From Progne subis subis (Eukaryota > Chordata > Aves > Passeriformes > Hirundinidae), in assembly GCA_022316685.1 (NCBI GenBank), contig JAKJHU010000066.1, forward strand, positions 4,895,913 to 4,959,912: a stretch of DNA of 64,000 bases, given 5' to 3'. Position numbers and translations under genes: made by a program. Below are positions 34,556 through 44,780 of this stretch, one piece after another; within the stretch, counting starts at the first letter, position 1; every line of letters begins with the position of its first letter. The notes below the pieces were generated by a model. The model was not told where the DNA came from. It searched no databases and was given only the letters and a program-made list of their open reading frames with translations.

Positions 34556-36663
34556 TAAAATTCTCCAAAGCATCCACACAAACAGGTGGTGCCTGTCTTT
34601 GAGCCCACAAAACCCTCCAGAATCCACAGAGGAGGAGAAGAGGTTGATGGAATAAAAGGAGACAGTTTCATGCTCCGTGGGTGCATGTGCAAACAGAAAT
34701 CTGGGGAAGTTTCATCCGTTCCCAAAACCTCCAATCCACGGCTCCCCCATGGAGATTTCCGGAAAGCTCAGGAAGGCTCCTCTACCTGAAAATTCCCTTT
34801 TGCAGAGGAATTTCAGATCCACTCTAAGCCATCTCTGGCCTGAATATTAACTTTCTGTCGATTTAACACAGCACAAGTTAACTGAGGAAATTCCCAAGGG
34901 ATCTGAGAAAAAATTGAGCTACTTTTGTTCAGCGTCCGAAGGAAAGGAATTGCAGATATTTGTTCGTCGTATCCACATTTCTGCCCACAAAATTTCACCT
35001 TCAGACAAACGGGGGTGTTCCAAGCCTTGCTTTGGCTTTATCCACATTTTGGGGGGTTTTAGCTTTTTTTTCTCTTAGACTGGAAATTGGCATCAAGTAA
35101 AAATACTGGAGGATGAGGCTAAAATCTTGGGTTTATTCTATTTAGGATGCGTAATTTAAGGACCCTCCTCATCCAAGAAATTGAAATAGTGGTTACAAGG
35201 CTGAAGGATAACATTTTGTAGCCAGGCTGTCAGACACCAGCAGCTGCTGATATTGTTATTTTAAGTACTCTTAAATCTCACCTGCCTGTGGAGATCTGAA
35301 TCCTTCTGGAATTCAAGGGTTTAACAGGAAATTATAGCATAGATTTGTTAAACTGTGAACTAGTTGTGCTTTTATGTAACAATCAGAACTTCTTGTAGCC
35401 TAGGGTGGGGAAAAAATTGAGAAAAAAAACCCAAAAAATGTGTATTTTAACAGCTATTGTCCATATCCATGGCCGGAAAACCAGGAAATAGGATTCAAAA
35501 GCCATGGATGGTCTGGCTGGAGTTACTTCAGCAGTGGCAGCACAAATAAATGCCACCCACAATTCAAGTATCTTCCCCTTAATGGCTCCATTAGGTTAAG
35601 TTTCCCTCTCCATTACTGGCATTATCATCATAATAACATGCAAACATTAATAACGGAGTTTAATTTATCTCCCCAGCTTCTCATGACTTTGGGAAGAGAT
35701 TTCAAGGGAAGATACAACAATGTGTCAAACACCTCGGAATTAACAACTCTCTGGGCTTTTCTAAGGAGGGGAGAAAAGGACAGATAGAGACATGAGATTA
35801 CAGACAGCATGAGAAATAAGGAGCACACAGAAGAGAGGGGGAGATAATTATAAGCAAGATAGGAAAGAAAGAGGAGTCAATAAATTCAATTTATGAAAAG
35901 CACAGAGTGTGCTCAGCCCGAGCACAAGTGCCCAGACTCACCGCCAGGAAATCGGATTAGTTCACTTATTTGCTTTCCAATATCTTGCTCTATTCCCTCT
36001 AGCAAATTTTCTTCTTCCTTTGTTTCTTGTAGCCAGTGTCAGTTAACTTTTTCATTTCTGAATCTGCCATTTATCCCCCTCCTCTGCCTCCCAACCAAGC
36101 GCACAGAGAAGGTAATTTTGAAGTGATTTTATAGCAGCGTTTAGGAATTATTTCGAAGTAACTGTCTGGACTTGTGGGCAAACAGCGAGTAAAAATAATT
36201 ACAACTACAGCTGCAGCACGTGGAGGATGGGCTGGAGTTCATTATGAAAAACAATTGCTCCTGCTTGCAAATATTTCCATCATAAAAGGCTTCTCCTTCT
36301 CTGTTATCATGAGAGAATCCTCTCTGAATTCTCATCTTGAAGCATGTGTGAAACAGAATAAGAAACATTTAGGAAACACTTTTAACTACTTGACAGGCTC
36401 GGATGAAGATCTTCAACAGAAAAAAAAGGTGTTTAAAAGGGTTCAAAAACCTAATGCTCATATTTATGCAATTTGCTTTTCCTGCACCTTCTGAACATGA
36501 ATTAATTCATCCTCATCAGAGTCTTCTGAAGAAATTCCTATCAGATACAAACTCGAGTTAGAGCTTAAACATGTCTGAGTAATTAATCCATCTTTTTCTG
36601 GCTACTTTAAAAAATAATAAAAAATATTATGCATACAGTAAATTAGTGCTGCAGATGCTGTAG

Positions 36664-36930
36664 GACCATGGGGAAATCCACCACAGAACAAACCAGAACA
36701 GGGTTACAAGTGACAGAACAAGAGGAAACGGCTTCGAGTTGCACCAGGAGAGGTTTAGGTTGGATATTTGGGAAAATTTCTTCCCTCAAAGGCTTGTCCA
36801 GCCAGCGCAGGGGTGGAATCCCCATTCCTGGGGGGATTTAAATGCCTTTGGCACTTGGGGACATGGGTCAGTGGTGGCCTTGGCTGTAATGGGGAACAAC
36901 TGGACTGGATGGTCTTAAGAATCTTCATGA
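36664..36930 (+). mobile_element. CR1 LINE 3' fragment
   Basis: It reads ttgcaccaggagaggtttagg, then ttggatatttgggaaaatttc, tggggggatttaaatgcc and ttggcacttggggacatgg. It shares its subfamily with the copies at 34350 and 57690. Confidence 0.93.
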
Positions 36931-37015
36931 TTCTCTTATTCTCTTCTTATTCACGGGACTTTTCCTAAGAAAGGAAGATTGGTGCATTCCAAAATGGGCA
37001 GGAGGAGAAATCATG

Positions 37016-37162
37016 GTATCACAGAAGGGTTTGGGATTTAAGGAAGGGACCTTAAATCCCATCCAGTGCCACCCCCTGCCATGGGCAGGGACATCTCCCA
37101 CTATCCCAGGGTGCTCCAAGCCCTGTCCAACCTGGCCTTGGACATTTCCAGGGATGGGACAA
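37016..37162 (-). mobile_element. CR1 LINE 3' fragment, antisense
   Basis: The plus strand reads cacagaagggtttgggattt, then cccctgccatgggcaggg and ggtgctccaagccctgtcc. Confidence 0.93.
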
Positions 37163-38143
37163 CAAATCTCAATAAAGGAAATATTAAAGGAAGTGAATTT
37201 GAATGGACAGGGGAGCTCTCAAGGAACAACAAGGAACAACGAGCAGTGTTAATTCCAGCAGATCTTTGGGAATACCAGCTCGAGACTACAGCATTTTAAT
37301 GCAAAAGGTCACGGAGAAGGATCAGAGCCAAAGTCTCTCGGATTTTCTGCCCAGGCAGAGTTAAGCCTAGGGGAGGTGATTACCATGATCAAACACCAGC
37401 CAGGTCTCCACTATCACATAAAATGGGCATCCTGACGTGCTCAAATATTAACTCACAGATTTGGGCAGAAATAAAGATCAACAGACTGATTGAAGCACTT
37501 TTCACACAACCTGCACGTGGGCTGTGAGCACATTTCCTTTGTTTAAGAACACAGTTGAGGTCAATATATGCATTTCTTTATCTGAAAGACGCAAGCTGAT
37601 GAAAAAAGAGTAAAACAGAGAAACTGTAGCTTCTTTTAATTTGATGATTTACATGTTACTGTCATTTTCCTTCATGCTGCACTAATAAAGCATAAAGATT
37701 TTAATTGGCAGCGACATCCATACCCTACAGAATTGGAAGAGAGGAGGGCAAGAGCAGGTGAAGGGCAGTTTTAGAGCCTTGCATTAACACAAGGCAGAAG
37801 AAATCAAGAATTCCAAGTGGTGACCAAAGTAGTTTGAGGCATCCCTAAGTTTCTCATATTTATGGCAAAGATACCAGGTACCAGGTATTTTAATAATACT
37901 ACCAGGTCTTTTAATCCCCTTGTTTTACTGCTAAAACTGCAGATAACAGGAAACATCTGCTAACAGCGAGGGCTCCTACACTAAACAACAGCTTCCCAGG
38001 GGAAGAGGTGGAAACCTGAGCATTTAAATCAACTCCGAGTGGTCTCCACAGAGAGGGAAATGCTTAGGCATGGAGGAAGGACTAACTGGAAATTCCTCTG
38101 CTCATCATTCCATTGTTTTTCAGTGAGAATAGGTCCAGCTCAC

Positions 38144-38279
38144 CTGTTTGGCATGATTGACACAGTGCAGGTACTGGTTGGCCAGGGCAGAGCAGCTCAG
38201 GGTCTCCTGGGCGTGTTCCCGGTAGCACTGGAGGATTTTTTCCTGCAGCTCCCCACAGATCGGGTGGGACTCGTATCTC
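38144..38279 (-). CDS. CHCHD3: CHCHD3 internal exon, CHCH domain
   Basis: This 136-bp exon carries one base of a split Lys codon plus 45 codons, from RYESHPIC to YLHCVNHAKQ. Numbering from the Arg, cysteines at 8 and 18 and at 29 and 39 form the two CX9C motifs of a CHCH (coiled-coil-helix-coiled-coil-helix) domain. In this family they form two disulphides after import through the Mia40 (CHCHD4) pathway (family knowledge). The acceptor is ctcttcccacag (AG at 38280-38281) and the donor is CAG/gtgagc (gt at 38142-38143). All four cysteines are intact and the frame is open, so this looks like a functional exon and not a retrocopy; the flanking intron sequence supports that. An ATT microsatellite and an inverted CR1 pair lie only about 65-460 bp upstream in the intron. 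Confidence 0.93.
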
Positions 38280-38342
38280 CTGTGGGAAGAGAGAACAGCT
38301 TCAGGGTTTCCTTCTAAAAACCTCAGGAAAGACAAAGATCTT

Positions 38343-38343
<1 letters not shown>

Positions 38344-38396
<53 letters not shown>
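38344..38396. repeat. ATT trinucleotide microsatellite, about 17 copies
   Basis: A pure ATT run, seen as AAT in the CHCHD3 transcript orientation. Its near edge is about 64 nt upstream of the acceptor of the CHCH-domain exon. Confidence 0.97.
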
Positions 38397-38397
<1 letters not shown>

Positions 38398-38399
38398 TA

Positions 38400-38530
38400 C
38401 TGAATTGGTTTGGGTGGGAAGGGAATTTAAAGCACTTTTCAGTCCCACCCACAGCAGGACAGGGACACCTTCCACTATCCCAGGCTGCTCCAAGCCCCAT
38501 CCAACCTGGCCTTGGACACTTCCAAAGGAA
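38400..38530 (-). mobile_element. CR1 LINE 3' fragment, antisense (inverted-pair arm 1)
   Basis: The plus strand reads tgaattggtttgggtgggaagg, then gggacaccttccactatccc and gctccaagccccatccaacc. Confidence 0.93.
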
Positions 38531-38534
38531 AGAA

Positions 38535-38735
38535 TTCTTCCTGTGTGGGTGGTGAGGTCTTGGCACTGATTGCCCAGCGTTGTTCCATCCCTGGAAGTGT
38601 CTAAGGCCAGGCTGGATGGGCTTGGAGCACCCTGGGAGAGTGGGAGGTGTCCCTGCCCATGGAAATGGGGTTGGAAATGGGTGATCCTTAATATACCTCC
38701 CAACCCAACCCAACCCAGCTCTGTGATTCTGATTC
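38535..38735 (+). mobile_element. CR1 LINE 3' fragment (inverted-pair arm 2)
   Basis: It reads ccatccctggaagtgtctaagg, then ccaggctggatgggcttgg, aggtgtccctgcccatgg and tctgtgattctgattctc. It is the opposite orientation of the copy immediately to its left. Confidence 0.93.
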
Positions 38736-40109
38736 TCATTTTGCTGATTGGCCAAGGCAGATCTATTTTCCTCCAGCAGGGAAATGAAACAGGAAGCACA
38801 AAGCGCTGCTCCTCTGGGGAATCGATTTCTTGACAATCACTGAAGACGTCGTGCTATAAAAAGGGAATGTTAAGTCACCTTGATTTTACAGTATGTACCT
38901 ATATAAAACATCTCTCCCTCCTTTCATTCATTACCCTGCATCTGTGAAATCTAAACCAGAATTTAAATGCAGTCCCAGGTGCTTCCACGCTTTATGATCT
39001 CCAAGTTCAAACTTCTGCAGGCTCTTACAGGGAAGGATTTTCCCTTAATCCCCCCTCTGCTGAGATCAGCACGTGCTTCAAAGGCGAGTCAGGCATCAAA
39101 ATGTGCAACCACAAACTGCTGCACATGCAGGGAGGGTGGCAAGGTCTGGACTGGGACAGGGAACAACAGAAACACCGGGGATGTTCTCTGCATACATCTC
39201 CCAGCAGTGATGACTTGGGTCCAACTAAACCAGAGCTCAATTAAAATGCCCAAACCCCTGGTGTGAATTGATAAATCAATACAAGAGAGCCTGAATTAAC
39301 TAAAAATACCCGCAGTAAACCTTGCCGTGCCTTTATTCACAAGTGATTTTAAAGTGACTTCTTGTGCACAGGTGAAGAGAGAAAGGAATGGGCTGCTCTA
39401 GCATCGCTGCATAAATTCTGTCCATGTGTTTAAAGCCATTTCAGTTGGGGAACTCTCTAACTCATTATAAAGAGCTTTTGAATTGTTGGTTTGTTTTTTT
39501 GGTGGTTTTTTTTTTTTTCCCAGAGCCATGCCATCAGTGACCAAAATCCAGATATTATTGCTTATATGAATGTTTCAAATGATTCTGTACATAGCCAACC
39601 ATATGGGAGCCCTGTGAGACACATCACCTCCTGCCCCTCGGTGACTTGTTTTCACACTCTGACTTTTTCAGGGTGGATTTTTGAAAAGCTGCTCTCAGCC
39701 CTCTCCTTCCAGGCACTGCAGGTCAGTGAGAACAAGGCCACTTCCTTCAATCCAACCAAGTCCATTTCCTGGATTAATCTGAAGGTGAGCACTGTCTCTG
39801 TATTGATCAGCTGTGCTTGTTCCACTCTCCTAATGCTCTGCTGGCGCTTTTGGGACCGCACTAAATGAAATTACCGCCTGGCATTAGAGGGCCATAAACC
39901 ATGGGCTGCAGGATCTCCTGGTGGGAAAGGAGGTTCCATCCTCATTATGGGAACCCCTCCAAAGGGTTTCCCATTGATTTCTGTCAGGGATGGATCCCAG
40001 GACTCACAGATGGATGGTCAGAAACAACAGCAAGGAAAACTCCTCCAAAGGGGAATGAAATATCTCCCTAACAGAGAATCTCCTGAAGTTGCTGTGATTA
40101 TGTTAATAC

Positions 40110-40326
40110 TTAAATGGGATTTTGGGAAGGGATTCCTGGCTGGGAGGGTGTGGAGGCCCTGGGATGGAATTCCCAGAGAAGCTGGGAACCCTGGAAGTGT
40201 CCAAGGCCAGGCTGGATGGGATTTGGAGCAACCTGGGATAGCTGAAGGTGTCCCTGCCATGGCAGGAAGTGGATCTGGATGGGCTTTAAGGCCCCTTCCA
40301 AGCCAAATCATCCTGTGGTTCCATGA
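40110..40326 (+). mobile_element. CR1 LINE 3' fragment
   Basis: It reads gggaagggattcctggctgg, then gtgtccaaggccaggctggatgg and gatgggctttaaggcccc, ending in tggttccatga. Confidence 0.95.
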
Positions 40327-40600
40327 ACAAAGGTCATCTTACAGAAGCATTCAAGGGTCTGTGGAGTTTGACTGAGGGAAAAGCCCGTAAGGAAAGGCAA
40401 ATAGTGCAAACCCAGCAATTATCTGAATCTGTTGGGAAAATGTGGAGGTTTTAAATGCCTGAGTGGATAAAGCAACCTGGTCTGATCTCAGGCAGGGCCA
40501 GGAGACCCTTAGAGCAGGAGGTCCTTTTCCTGAACTATCCCATGTCCTGAGAGAGATCTGTATTTTGGGATATGTGGCGGGAAGAGTGTCACCAGAGTAC

Positions 40601-40868
40601 CATGGAATGGTTTGGGTTGGAAGAGACCTGAAAGCCCATCCAGTGTCACCCCTGCCATGGGCAGGGACACCTCCCACTGTCCCAGGCTGCTCCAAACCCC
40701 AATCCGACCCTGGACACCTCCAGGGATTCAGAGGCAGCCACAGCTTCTCTGGGAAATCCATCCCCAGGGTTTCACCACTCTCTCAGCCAGGAATTCCTTC
40801 CTAATATCCCACCTAAATCTCCTCTCTTTCAGTTTAAATCTCTTGTCCATTCACTATCTGCCCCTGTA
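40601..40868 (-). mobile_element. CR1 LINE 3' fragment, antisense
   Basis: The plus strand reads tggaatggtttgggttggaag, then ctgccatgggcagggacacc, agccacagcttctctggg, ccaggaattccttcctaat and ttaaatctcttgtcc. This is one of the longer copies, about 268 bp. Confidence 0.95.
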
Positions 40869-42414
40869 AAATAAACAAGGTATGTCCTACGTGGTATTTT
40901 ATTAATTTATTGATTGAATTGCTCAGGGATTCCACAACTAAACCAAAGGAAAAACACAAACCATGGCAGGGCAGCAGGGAACACTGACAGATCTCCAGCT
41001 CCACTCAGTGCTGCTCCAGAACTCCTTAACAGAACCAACACACCCCAAATCTCCAACGCCTTTCTCAGCACAAGTCAATATGAGCAGCGGCCACACGGCA
41101 CGCGAGGAACGGCGTGTTTTCATTAAGTTTGCAGTTCCTTGATCTGCTTTCCCTTCTCCAGCTGCTCCTGAAACACTTTCCATGCCAGAATAATCTTTCA
41201 GTGCTGGAATAAACCTCTGAGGGAGCCATGCACCCACCTTCTCCAGCGAGCTGATGCATCACAATCTCATAAAGGTAATAGGATGGAAACACAAAAGGAA
41301 ACAAGAGAGAGAGACAGCCTTAAAAAGAAATCTTCTATGCTAAAGCATGAAAAGAAAATTTAATGAAGGGAACTTTGTACTCATCTGGGCTCTCTCAAAG
41401 AGCATAGCTTATTGTGCTCCTGGGGGCTCGGGGAGACGAGCCCCTTCATGGCATTCAAACAAAATGTCTACTAAAGAGGAAATCTGAAATCACCACGGTG
41501 AGCTTTGCGAGTTTCGTGCTAAAACTGACACTCTCACTGAAGGAATCTGAATGGCTGATGAGTTTCCAGCTGCGCAGGTATCTGGCATAATCCCCCTCCC
41601 TCCCAGATCAGGACTTCAGGCAATTGTCATAAAATATGGGGGGGAAAAAAATAGCAACAAAAAAAGCCGAGCGTGAGATTAAAATAGTGCCATGAGACAG
41701 GCAGGAGTAACCAGGGCTTAATTTAATTCCTCATTAAAGCGCTGACACCTATCAAAGGCAGCTGATTTTATTTGTGTAACCCCTGGCTACTTCTGAAGCA
41801 CTGAATAAAACAGACCAGGCTGATCCTCTGTGTACCAGCAGCACAACCAGCAGCTCCTGAAGATCAAATCTTGCTGAGTCTCCTCCACAGAGCAGCTCAG
41901 CACATCCAAACCACAAACTGGGGGTGGTTCCCAGCACGGGGCCGTGCTTGGGAAGTCCAGGGAAGTCTTAAATGGACAACAAAACCCTACAAGTGAACGT
42001 GATCCCGCTGAGCCCCGGAGCACCATCACGGGAGGGTGGTGGAGAGGAGGTTCTGACCTGTTTTATTCAGTCCTACTGATGGAGGAGAGCAGCCACGCTG
42101 GGACCAGACCTGGCAGAATGCAAAATAAACAAAAAAAGGGAGGATGTTTCTTTTCTCTTTGTTGTCAGAATAAACCCAAAGATATGGAGGAGCAAATGGA
42201 TGCAAACATGTGGTGAAACAAAAGGAAACCGAGGCAAGCCACACCCTCAGGTGGGCAGCCCATGAAGTGTGTAACAGCTTAATTGCTTTTTAGGTGCTTT
42301 ATGAAGAGAAAGGAGGAGTTTCAGAAGGATTTGTGGGAATTCAATCAATTAACGTTGTCTGTGTCCAGCAGAAATTCCTCCTGAGAAAGAGCGAAATGCA
42401 TTTCATGGAACTTG

Positions 42415-42572
42415 TGGAATGCTTGGGGTTGGAAGGGACAATAAAGTTCACCCAGTGCCATGGGCAGAGGACAACTTCCATTATCCCAGGGTGCTCCAAG
42501 CCCTGTCCAGCCTGGCCTTGGACACTTCCAGGGATCCAGGGGCAGCCTCAGCTTCTCTGGGCAGTTTGGAAA
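42415..42572 (-). mobile_element. CR1 LINE 3' fragment, antisense
   Basis: The plus strand reads tggaatgcttggggttggaagg, then gggtgctccaagccctgtcc and agggatccaggggcagcctc. Confidence 0.94.
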
Positions 42573-43846
42573 GGGCGAGGGGTACAAGGTGGAGTCACAA
42601 ATTCAGAGAGAAATTCATTAGGGACCAGGAAATAGCACAGAAGCAGAAATGGGATATCCAGGGCTCAGAAAGATCTGTGATTTTCCTGGGTAACACTGAT
42701 GAGGATGTGGCAGGATGAAAAGGGGGTGATGTGAATTTTGGGTAGGAAAGAATCTGCAGCATTGCTTTCACCAGACACAGTCAAGGCAAGATTCCACTTC
42801 CTTCGCCCAGGAGGAAAAAAATGTAAAATAAACCTTGGTAGCCTGAGCAGAGATGGATTTAGCTGAGCAGATGGGATGGGAAAGGGCACAGTGGAGGGAT
42901 TTTTCATCTGGAGGCAGCAAGAGAGAAACGTGAGCCCAGCTCAGGAGGCCCTGAGGGAAGGGCAGCTCCAAGCTGAAGTGTGAAGGACACCTCTGAAACA
43001 GCAGCAAGGCTCTTGTGCTCTGCATCACCACCCAAAAAGGTGCTGGTGAGAGGATTCTTCTTATTTTAGCATTACCTCACCCAAAAAGAGCCTCTTCCAG
43101 CAGCATCACTGCCGAGCCAATCCACAGGATGGGTTTGTAGCACAGAAAATAGTTGTAAAACAGAACCCAGGGGAAAAAAAGACAAAAGGGCGTATGGTAA
43201 TGAAGGTCCTCATTGCTGCACCATTATTTTTAGTTTTTACATTAATTTACTCTTTATATTAAACTATTTTTAAAGATTGTCTTCGCACATGCAGTAGGTG
43301 ATGGCTTGAAGGCGCGTTACGAAACGTGTGAGGCACGAACCAAATGGTTCCGTTCTTCTCCGAATCATTTGGAAGGAATAACACGGATCTGATTGCTGAA
43401 TATCTACAAATGCTGGTCCCTAATCAAGCTGTGCCCACACAGAGCCCTCACAATCACTGCGTGGGAAGTGCTGCCAGCAAAAGATCAAGTACTGCAGAGT
43501 TGATTCTTGCTTTTATTTACACTCCGATGTGGAGTGTGACTTCTCCGAAAGGTGTAAAAGAAAGAATTTTCCTAACGAATCTCTGCTGAAATGCTGGAAG
43601 AGAACCACGGTGGCTTCTGCTCTGCAAGTGAGAATGTAAAATCTACAGAGTAATACGAAATAAATGACTGAAAGGTTGGAATACAACTCACTCCACCTTT
43701 GTGCTACTCATCATTCCGGTGTTAATCTTCCCCGTGTTATTTTTATATCCTTTCTCCAAAATCCCCAGCACCTCCAAAATCAAGTGTTTGTCATTCTCTC
43801 ATTTATTTCATCTCTTACCCAGCCTTGTCAAAAGCAAATAAAAAAA

Positions 43847-44144
43847 GGAGAGGAGGAGAGGAGAGGAGAGGAGAGGAGAGGAGAGGAGAGGAGAGGAGAG
43901 GAGAGGAGAGGAGAGGAGAGGAGAGGAGAGGAGAGGAGAGGAGAGGAGAGGAGAGGAGAGGAGAGGAGAGGAGAGGAGAGGAGAGGAGAGGAGAGGAGAG
44001 GAGAGGAGAGGAGAGGAGAGGAGAGGAGAGGAGAGGAGAGGAGAGGAGAGGAGAGGAGAGGAGAGGAGAGGAGAGGAGAGGAGAGGAGAGGAGAGGAGAG
44101 GAGAGGAGAGGAGAGGAGAGGAGAGGAGAGGAGAGGAGGAGAGA
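43847..44144 (+). repeat. GGAGA pentanucleotide microsatellite, about 59 copies
   Basis: A nearly perfect GAGAG (AGGAG) array of about 298 bp on the plus strand; the transcript strand of CHCHD3 carries the polypyrimidine complement. All frames through it are open (Arg-Gly-Glu-Glu or Leu-Leu-Ser-Ser-Pro repeats), purely because of the repeat. Confidence 0.98.
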
Positions 44145-44494
44145 TTTCAGCACATTCACACTCACTGCACAAAGAGACATTTAATTATGTCTGGAAAGCA
44201 CCAAGTAAAGTTCAATATGTTGACAAAATCCTGGTTTTAAGGGGATGACGGTCAGAAAGTGCTGACCTTTCCTAGAAGGTTGGATTTTTAACCTGGAGAG
44301 AGTTTCCCACCTGGTAAAACACCTGGAATGCTGTCTGGATATTGGAGCAGCCGCTTGGAAAAGCAAAGTGGAAACAATTTCCTTGTGTTTTAAGGATTCA
44401 TTTACTGCACACAGGGAGGGAAGAACTTCTCTGGCGTTATCAGAGAGAAATGATGACCTTAAATCTGGCAAAATAAGTAAATACAAGCAGAACT

Positions 44495-44780
44495 TCAGGA
44501 GAGCTGCACAGGGAGTGGGGACAAGGCCTGGAGGGACAGGACACTGGGAATGGCTTCCAGTGCCAGAGGGCAGGGCTGGATGGGATCTTGGGAAGGAATT
44601 CCTGCCTGGGCTGGAACTCCCAGAGAAACTGTGGCTGCCCCTGGGTCCCAGGAGGGTCCAAGGCCAGGTTGGACACTGGGGCTTGGAGCAGCCTGGGACA
44701 GTGGGAGGTGTCCCTGGCCATGGCAGGGGTGGATCTGGATGGGCTTTAAGGTCCCCTCCAACCCAAACCAATCCAGGATT
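44495..44780 (+). mobile_element. CR1 LINE 3' fragment
   Basis: It reads ggacaaggcctggagggac, then ggaaggaattcctgcctggg, aggccaggttggacactgggg and gggctttaaggtcccc. It belongs to a distinct subfamily with a clear upstream block shared with four other copies in the window. Confidence 0.95.

Larger units (their letters stand above)
33184..38143 (-). other. CHCHD3: Last intron of CHCHD3
   Basis: The intron is 4960 bp, from donor gtgagc at 38143 to acceptor gcagcag at 33184. It contains CR1 fragments at about 33668, 33740, 33900, 34350, 36660 and 37016. The rest, including 35000-36600 and 37200-38100, is A+T-rich unique sequence in which I see no gene. Confidence 0.85.

Noticed and set aside
38144..38279. 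CHCHD6 (MIC25) instead of CHCHD3
   Set aside because: The CHCH residues together with the upstream FYKVTTEQYQKAADEV exon fit MIC19 better as I recall both families; an alignment would settle it.
38120..38836. A single 238-codon minus-strand gene
   Set aside because: Only 38144-38279 is coding. The rest of this open frame is intron containing CR1, the AAT repeat (poly-Asn) and the splice sites.
43664..44248. 194-codon frame of Arg-Gly-Glu-Glu repeats and its Leu-Ser-Pro mirror frames
   Set aside because: Produced by the GGAGA microsatellite; flanks are not coding-like.
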